This document shows positions 55,329 to 61,600 of a DNA stretch of 64,000 nt, piece by piece. The stretch spans positions 122,550 through 186,549 of the forward strand of contig JBCBDX010000007.1 of NCBI GenBank assembly GCA_038529265.1, read 5' to 3'. Position numbers and translations under genes: made by a program. Under the pieces are notes generated by a model. It was given only the letters and a program-made list of their open reading frames with translations. It searched no databases and was not told the DNA's origin. Origin of the DNA: JBCBDX01 sp038529265. Lineage in GTDB: Bacteria > Pseudomonadota > Alphaproteobacteria > Rhizobiales > Rhizobiaceae. Numbering within the stretch: position 1 is the first letter of the stretch; the number at the start of each line of letters is the position of its first letter.

Positions 55329-55660
55329 TAGCAAGGCTGGCAATTGCACTGATGTTGTGCGCTATGCCCTCTGTGGCGGCGGCGCATCAATTGGTGGTGT
55401 TTGCATCCGTTGATTGCGAAGCCATCACTGTTGAGGCCAAGTTCTCCAACGGAAAGATCGCCCAAAAAGGCGATGTTCGTTTGCTCGACGGTTCGAATAA
55501 TCTGCTGTCAAACTATGAGCTTGAAACTGATGGTACCGCCCGCATCGGCTTGGACAGCATCGATCATTCATCCGGTTTGGTCATTGAGGTCGATACCGGC
55601 AGTCACGACAATTATTGGATTGTGACACCTGAGGACATTGCACGTAAATGCGGCAGCTGA
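55313..55660 (+). CDS. small NikL-like secreted protein
   Basis: A 115-residue secreted protein with a signal peptide ending SVAAA, giving a mature N-terminal His25 (HQLVVFAS). The mature part, with VVFASVDCEAITVEAKFSNGK and beta strands, resembles the N-terminal His-containing NikL domain of ECF-type nickel transport systems. Two Cys (C32-like in SVDC, and C113 near the end) could form a disulfide. It overlaps the DUF4198 gene by 16 bases and the binding-protein gene by 13. NikL assignment is by pattern, not by search. Confidence 0.6.
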   Translation: MDRQVIARLAIALMLCAMPSVAAAHQLVVFASVDCEAITVEAKFSNGKIAQKGDVRLLDGSNNLLSNYELETDGTARIGLDSIDHSSGLVIEVDTGSHDNYWIVTPEDIARKCGS

Positions 55661-56565
55661 TGAAGTTCGGTATCGCGAAATTGTTGGCAGCAGCGCTTTG
55701 TTTGACCCTTATTGCATCGCCAGCGTCCACTGAGGAGCGACCGCTGGTCATTACCGTCAATTATGCGATTAAATACTTCGCTGAACGATTGTTGGGCAAC
55801 ACTGCCGAGGTAAGGCTCCCAGTACCTGCCGATACAGACCCATCATTTTGGCGCCCGTCCATTGCGGATATCAGCGCCATCCAGAACGCTGACCTGATAC
55901 TCTTAAATGGCGCTGGCTTTGCCACTTGGGTGGATCGTGTTTCGCTGCCACGGTCGCGTGTCGCCAACACATCAGCTGCGATAGAAAATCTATTTATCGT
56001 CACCGAGAGCATCACTCACAGTCATGGTGACGGTGGTGAGCATTCGCATGAAGGGCTCGCGTCCTATCTTTGGCTCGACCCCACTTTGGCGATCGCGCAA
56101 GCAGAAGCTATTGCCTCTGCCGTTAAGCGGAAAGGCCTTATGTCATCAGATGAGGTTGACGTTGCACTAGCGTCATTCGTATCAGAATTGAATGCGCTGG
56201 ACAGCGAAATAAGCAAGGCTCTGGATGGTCTTGAAAACATCACCCTGATAGCGACGCATCCTCGCTATGAGTATTTCGCGCGCCGCTACGGACTAACCAT
56301 AGAGTCACTGGAGTGGGAAGCCGGAGCGATGCCGAATGCCGAACAGTTGGACGCTCTTGCAAATTTGAAGGATAACATCGGGGCTTCGGTGCTCATTTGG
56401 GAAGGGCCGCCACCCGAAGCTGCCATTGATGCAGCGCTGGCGCTTGGATTGCAAAGTGCAGTTTTCCCGCCGCTGGCGCACGCGCCTTCTGATCTTGACT
56501 ATATTGCAACAATGGCGAAAGCCGCAAACGACGTGGCGGAAGCTGCCAGAGCAGCGGGCCTTTGA
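55648..56565 (+). CDS. TroA/ZnuA-like metal-binding periplasmic protein, His-rich loop
   Basis: A 305-residue cluster A-I type solute-binding protein. The signal peptide covers about residues 1-28. NYAIKYFAERLLG matches the ZnuA start; SYLWLDPTLAIAQAEAIA is the helix and metal-binding block. A His-rich loop lies between residues 121 and 136 (SITHSHGDGGEHSHEG; His124, 126, 132, 134). THPRYEYFARRYGL carries the later His204. The first ligand motif, usually D-P-H, reads D-P-S (DTDPSFWRPS), so one standard ligand is missing. ATG 55648 has GAGGA at 12 bases; 55660 is an alternative that sits on the previous stop. It is the last gene of the six-gene operon. Confidence 0.88.
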   Translation: MRQLMKFGIAKLLAAALCLTLIASPASTEERPLVITVNYAIKYFAERLLGNTAEVRLPVPADTDPSFWRPSIADISAIQNADLILLNGAGFATWVDRVSLPRSRVANTSAAIENLFIVTESITHSHGDGGEHSHEGLASYLWLDPTLAIAQAEAIASAVKRKGLMSSDEVDVALASFVSELNALDSEISKALDGLENITLIATHPRYEYFARRYGLTIESLEWEAGAMPNAEQLDALANLKDNIGASVLIWEGPPPEAAIDAALALGLQSAVFPPLAHAPSDLDYIATMAKAANDVAEAARAAGL

Positions 56566-57276
56566 TCATTCAACAAATCGATGAACAGCCCAATAGATCT
56601 CAGCTTCAAGCTTACCACTAAAACCGTTTGCTTGCAGCGATCTTTCAACGAAAGCGAATACATCAGCTTCCGGATTTGGCAGAGACTCCAGCTTCTTTAG
56701 CCTGGCCTCGTTCGCAAGAATAAGGTGCGCTGCCTGACCGGACTGAATATCGAACTCTATAACGTCGCGGCATTGCTCGATCGTGCTGATGCCGGACTGT
56801 CCATCCAAGTTCTTGCTGTGCTCATACTTTGAGCTTTTAAACGTACTGACTTTAGGAAAAAGCGTAAGCAATGGCATCAGCCGTAGCTTGAAGTCGTACA
56901 CAATCAATGTGGCTTTTGGCGTGCATGCCCTGCGAAGTTCCGAAAGGAAAGCGCCAATCTCCAGATAGGGCAAAACGCCCGCCATCGTGACCAAGTCGAT
57001 CGAACATCCTTGAACTGGCAGCTCGTCTTCAGCGCCCAATCGATATTCAATTACAGGATATTTTGTGGCAGCCGCCAACATTTCGGCACTCTTGTCCACG
57101 CCAATGATTTCGTCGGCGAATGAGACAAGGGCCAGAGAAGATTGACCCGTCCCGCAGCCAAAATCGAGCGCACGTTTAAAGTTCTGATGAACCAGGGCCC
57201 GCGCTAATATTGGTCGATGAAGAGGAGGACGATAAGCGGCATAATGCGTTGCAGCATCTTGGCCATAGGTGTGCAT
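56566..57276 (-). CDS. SAM-dependent methyltransferase (class I)
   Basis: A 236-residue cytoplasmic enzyme. The SAM-binding motif I ALDFGCGTGQSSLAL is near residues 36-50, followed by IIGVDKSAEMLAAA (motif post I) and LVTMAGVLPYLE (motif II). It resembles ubiquinone/trans-aconitate type methyltransferases by fold but the substrate cannot be read. Its stop abuts the binding-protein gene of the opposite strand. The small Cys protein gene lies 21 bases upstream. Confidence 0.85.
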   Translation of the reverse strand: MHTYGQDAATHYAAYRPPLHRPILARALVHQNFKRALDFGCGTGQSSLALVSFADEIIGVDKSAEMLAAATKYPVIEYRLGAEDELPVQGCSIDLVTMAGVLPYLEIGAFLSELRRACTPKATLIVYDFKLRLMPLLTLFPKVSTFKSSKYEHSKNLDGQSGISTIEQCRDVIEFDIQSGQAAHLILANEARLKKLESLPNPEADVFAFVERSLQANGFSGKLEAEIYWAVHRFVE

Positions 57277-57297
57277 GCCGCTCCTCTTCAGCGCTGC

Positions 57298-57477
57298 TTA
57301 TACGGTTTCAAGTGCTGCATCGAAGTGCTTTGTCGCCTTTTCAAACTTATCACGACAGCCGGGGTTACAGAAACCGACAACTTGTCCACGATATACGGTC
57401 AACGCATTTGAAGAGACCGGATTGCCAGACCATGGACAAATCTCATTGATGCAGTTTTCGATTTTAAGTTGGCCCAT
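57298..57477 (-). CDS. small YHS-like Cys motif protein
   Basis: A 59-residue protein with CINEICPWSGNPVS and GFCNPGCRDKFEKA. The pattern is that of YHS/TRASH-type metal-binding modules, with several Cys residues that could hold zinc or copper. ATG 57477 was chosen because AAGGAGCG lies 6 bases upstream. It would form an operon with the methyltransferase and it diverges from the GlxA-type regulator. Similar proteins are often labelled glutathione S-transferase in error, though no such fold fits at this size. Confidence 0.7.
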   Translation of the reverse strand: MGQLKIENCINEICPWSGNPVSSNALTVYRGQVVGFCNPGCRDKFEKATKHFDAALETV

Positions 57478-57563
57478 GTTTCGCTCCTTCATGTGACAGG
57501 AACAACAATTGTCCTGTTTATAAAAGCGTTGAACAACAAAACGAGCTTTGGCAGAATGTCATA

Positions 57564-58541
57564 ATGCAAGCAAATTCTGCCAAAGCCATAATATCGGTGT
57601 CGTTGCTCGTTTACGATAGGGTCAAGTTGCTTGATGTAACCGGCCCGCTGCAGGTTTTATCCGACGCAAAAAGGGAGGATGGTTCTCCCGCTTACGAGGT
57701 TGATGTCATTGCTAGTAGCGGTGGGAACGTGCGGACAGATACTGTGCTTTGTTTGCCCGCCAAAAAGCTCGAAGAAGCACCGGCTGCCCATACTCTGATC
57801 GTTCCAGGTGGTCGAAGTGCGCTTGATGAACGATATTCATCGCAACTGCGCTCAGCGCTGGCGGCAGCTGCATTCAACGCGCAGCGTATCTGCTCTGTCT
57901 GTCTGGGGTCGTTCATCTTGGCTGAAGCGGGTTTTTTGACTGGAAAGCGCGCAACAACGCACTGGTCAGAATGCCAACGTCTGGCAGATGAATATCCAGA
58001 TATCTCAGTGTTAAGCGACAAGATCTTTGAAATTGATGGCGACATCTGGACTTCAGCAGGTGTGACAGCCGGGATCGACATGGCGTTGGCAATTGTAGAA
58101 AGAGACTTCGGACGTAAAGAAGCGTTGCGTATCGCTCGCGCGCTAGTTTTGCCGGTCAAACGCCAAGGTGGGCAGAGCCAATATAGCGCAACGCTTCGTC
58201 ACCAAACGGAAGTCACTGATGGCAGGTTTGACGCTTTGCTCGCAGCCATCGATCAACGCCCAGGCGATGACTATTCGGTGCCTGCGATGGCTGAACGCGT
58301 TCATATGTCGGAACGCAACTTTGCCCGCATCTTTCGAGCAGAAGTAGGCAAGTCGCCCGCCCAATATGTTGAAGAAGTTCGCGTTGAAGCGGCGCGTGAT
58401 GCTTTGCTCGAGCAGTCGGTGCCAGTGAAGTTAGTCGCGTCCCGATTTGGCTTTGGTTCAGATGATAATATGAGACGTGCTTTTAAGCGTCGTCTTGGCG
58501 TAACGCCGACAGATATTGTGAACAGGTTCAGTGCTTATTGA
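57564..58541 (+). CDS. GlxA-family AraC-type transcriptional regulator
   Basis: A 325-residue regulator. A DJ-1/PfpI-like domain (about 10-190, with RICSVCLGSFILAEAGFLTGKRATTHW including the elbow Cys) is followed by an AraC HTH pair (about 225-325: MAERVHMSERNFARIFRAEVGKSPAQYV and VASRFGFGSDDNMRRAFKRRLGVTP). Such proteins sense small molecules and often control neighbouring genes. It faces the small Cys protein gene across about 90 bases, a likely place for shared control. The effector is unknown. Confidence 0.9.
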   Translation: MQANSAKAIISVSLLVYDRVKLLDVTGPLQVLSDAKREDGSPAYEVDVIASSGGNVRTDTVLCLPAKKLEEAPAAHTLIVPGGRSALDERYSSQLRSALAAAAFNAQRICSVCLGSFILAEAGFLTGKRATTHWSECQRLADEYPDISVLSDKIFEIDGDIWTSAGVTAGIDMALAIVERDFGRKEALRIARALVLPVKRQGGQSQYSATLRHQTEVTDGRFDALLAAIDQRPGDDYSVPAMAERVHMSERNFARIFRAEVGKSPAQYVEEVRVEAARDALLEQSVPVKLVASRFGFGSDDNMRRAFKRRLGVTPTDIVNRFSAY

Positions 58542-58646
58542 ATTCGTTTCAACAATAATCGGAACCCATTAAGTCCTTCGATTTGTTTGCCAACTGATTA
58601 ACTTCTGCTAACTATTGATTCGCAGGGGTAATGTCGGGGGGCAGTC

Positions 58647-61600
58647 ATGCGGCAATTATTGTCAGCATCATTCATTTTTATTTCCTTGGTGTGTGTGCCG
58701 GTTTCGAGCTTTGCACAGGGCTTTTCCAATGGTGCGGGCAGTGGCACGGGTTTTGTCGACGAGTTAGTTGATGACACCGATGATGTGGACGGCTTGCAAT
58801 CTGGAGAGGAAGAGCCGGCGGTTGACATCGCCGCCGATGCCGAGCCCGCTGGCGACGAAGAAGAGCTGTTTGAAAGCGCATCATCAACGCCCTTGCCAGA
58901 GCCTGACGAAGGGTCAGAGACCGTAGCGCCTGCGCTGCCGGAGGCCTCGGCCAACGGCAATCTATCCTACCAATATGAAATGCCTGTGCCAGCATGGCGG
59001 GGTCTCGAGCCGCGTATTGCCTTGACCTACGACAGCGCGCGCAAGACCAAGCGCAGCGGCCTTTATCAATCATGGCTCGGCCATGGCTGGGGCATGACCG
59101 GTTTTGATGTCATCACACGCGGTCGGCCCAAAGGCGGTGTGGCTGCGTTTGATGACAATGATATTTTTGTCCTCAACGGGATGGAGATGTTGGCCTGTAC
59201 GCCGGATATCGTCTCACCGTCCTGCAGCCATGGGGGCACCCATACGACGGAATATGAGAGTTTCCGCCGCATCAAATATTTGGACGTGTCCAACAGTTGG
59301 GAGGTGACAGATCGTGACGGGACGGTCTCCACTTTTCAGAGCTATGAGACGATTTCCGGTATGACCCATGACGGCACGATCGAGCAGGAAGACACATTTA
59401 CGCGCTACGTCTGGCGGCTGACCAGTGTCGAAGATACCAACGGTAATCAGGTCAACTATGCTTATGTTTGCGACGGCCCGGGCACATGCCGCCCAGATCA
59501 AGTGACCTATGGCCTCTACAGTGTGAAATTTCATTGGGAAGGTCGGCCAGACGGCATCGTGATGGCCAATGGTCAGACCATGGAAGAACATTACCACCGT
59601 GTCAAAACCATAGAGGCCAAGGTTGACGGCTCCGCACACGCCGCTGTCGCCATCAGCTATCAGCAGGAAGCTTACAGCCAGAACTCGCAGCTGACCCAAT
59701 TGCTGCGTTATGGTACCGACGCAGTGCTTGATGTCGATGGTGCAGTTACGGCTGGCACCGCCCGCCCGCCGGTGACGTTTGAGTATATTGGGATTGATAC
59801 CGGTTTTGATGAAGAGATCGTGTTTCCCAACACGCGTATGCAAAAATCGTTTTTGTTCCAGGCAGTTGATTTCAACCAGAATGGTCAAGACGAACTGGTG
59901 TGGTGGGGAACACCATACGCTAAACGGTCGTCTACAAGCAGTTTTTTAGAAGGAGGCGTAGCTCCGAGTGGACGCTTTGATGATGGAGGCGACGGCGGTG
60001 GTGGTGGAGCGTCTTACCCGACTGGTGATCCTGAGTTGCTTGCGCATTCATTTGAAAGAGACGAATCTAGAGAATGGAACTTTGGATACTTCAATCTTGG
60101 TCGCAACGAACAAAACTGCAGCACCGACGGCGACGGCAGAGATAAACGGACAGAGTGTCATGTCTACCGAAGTGCTAAGTATGACGCTACCGGTCGCTTT
60201 AAAGCGACAAACGAGGCCGTTTTTCCCTTTGGTATTTGGAGCTCCTACAAACTGACCCGTGACGGTGGAACTTTTCAAAGTAATTTCAATATCAAAGGAA
60301 AAATACTGCGCGAAGAGAATGGTGGTTTTGTTGTTGACACATGTGAAAATGGCAACGCTCCGGTTGGGTACGAACAAACCTGTGCCTATCTAATTTCAAA
60401 GTTCAATTCCTCTGATGATCGAAATTCTTATTCAAGGGACATAACAGCAGCAGATCGGGGCCGAGAAGGTTTGGATGAGCTTTTCAGCATATATGAAGAG
60501 CATAAAGACAAACATGGAGGCAAATACCGGGATCGGTTTGGTGTCGCCGACTTCATTGGCGATGGACGCCTTAGTTCGTACTACCAAGTTCACGCGGGCA
60601 ATGCACCAAAGACCAATTTCAATGTGCAAGGTCACACGAGGGCACGGCATCAAAACTCAGAAGTGGCACATGTGGTAGACGTTAATGGCGATGGGTTGGC
60701 CGACATAGTCGAAGTTGCATTGATAGACGGCGGTACGCGGACCAATGTGAAGGTGCGCTTTTTTACGGGCAAGGAGTTCGTAAAGCTGAGCTCAAACCAA
60801 TCCATGTCCACCAATAAATATGCCGCGAGTCGTAGTGATGCTGGGATAGCGTTCATCGACATCAATGGTGATGGTAGAGTCGATTTGTCCACTCGTGACA
60901 ATGATAACCATATGCGCGTGGCTTACTTCGTTCATTTCGATGAAGTCGGCGATGCAGACTTGGATCGACACGATATAATCAGGTGGAGCAAAACAGGAGA
61001 CTCAACGCTTACTATCGGTGATTTCAACGGGGATGGGATAGCGGACATTGCTCGCTTAAGGGGCCAGACTGCAGACACCAGCAACAAAAGTGTCAAAATC
61101 TTCCATTCCCGCTACACGTCCGGCACGCCGGGGTTGATGAAGTCATTCACCTCGGAACTCGGTGGCATGACAAAGATTGCTTACCAGCCATCAACGCAGT
61201 CCGAGCATCACCATATGCCGTTTGCCTCATCGGTTGTGAGCGCCATTGAGGTCGATGATGGCCGAACCGCGCCGGTGACGACGGAACTTGAGTTCAGTGG
61301 CGGCAGATATGACCACCCCGAGCGTAAGTTTTTGGGCTTTGAGACACAGGTCAAAAAACTGCCGGCCATTGAGGGCGAGGGTGGCAATGGTCCCGAGATC
61401 ACAACGACTTTCTTGCAGGATATTCCCAACTACGGCCGCGTTGCTTCCGAAGTGCGGCGCGACGGCATTGGCACTGCGCTGGTGGAACGCCATGAGACCT
61501 GGGAGACCCGCGGCCAGTCGCCTCCCTATCTGGCGTTCAACACGCAAACCCTGACGACCCAGCATGAGAGCAACGGGTCCGTCTCCCGCGCTATCCGCCG

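Noticed and set aside
59214..59888. 224-codon open frame on the minus strand
   Set aside because: It lies inside the SpvB-type domain, has no ribosome site and no similarity; a shadow of high-GC codons.
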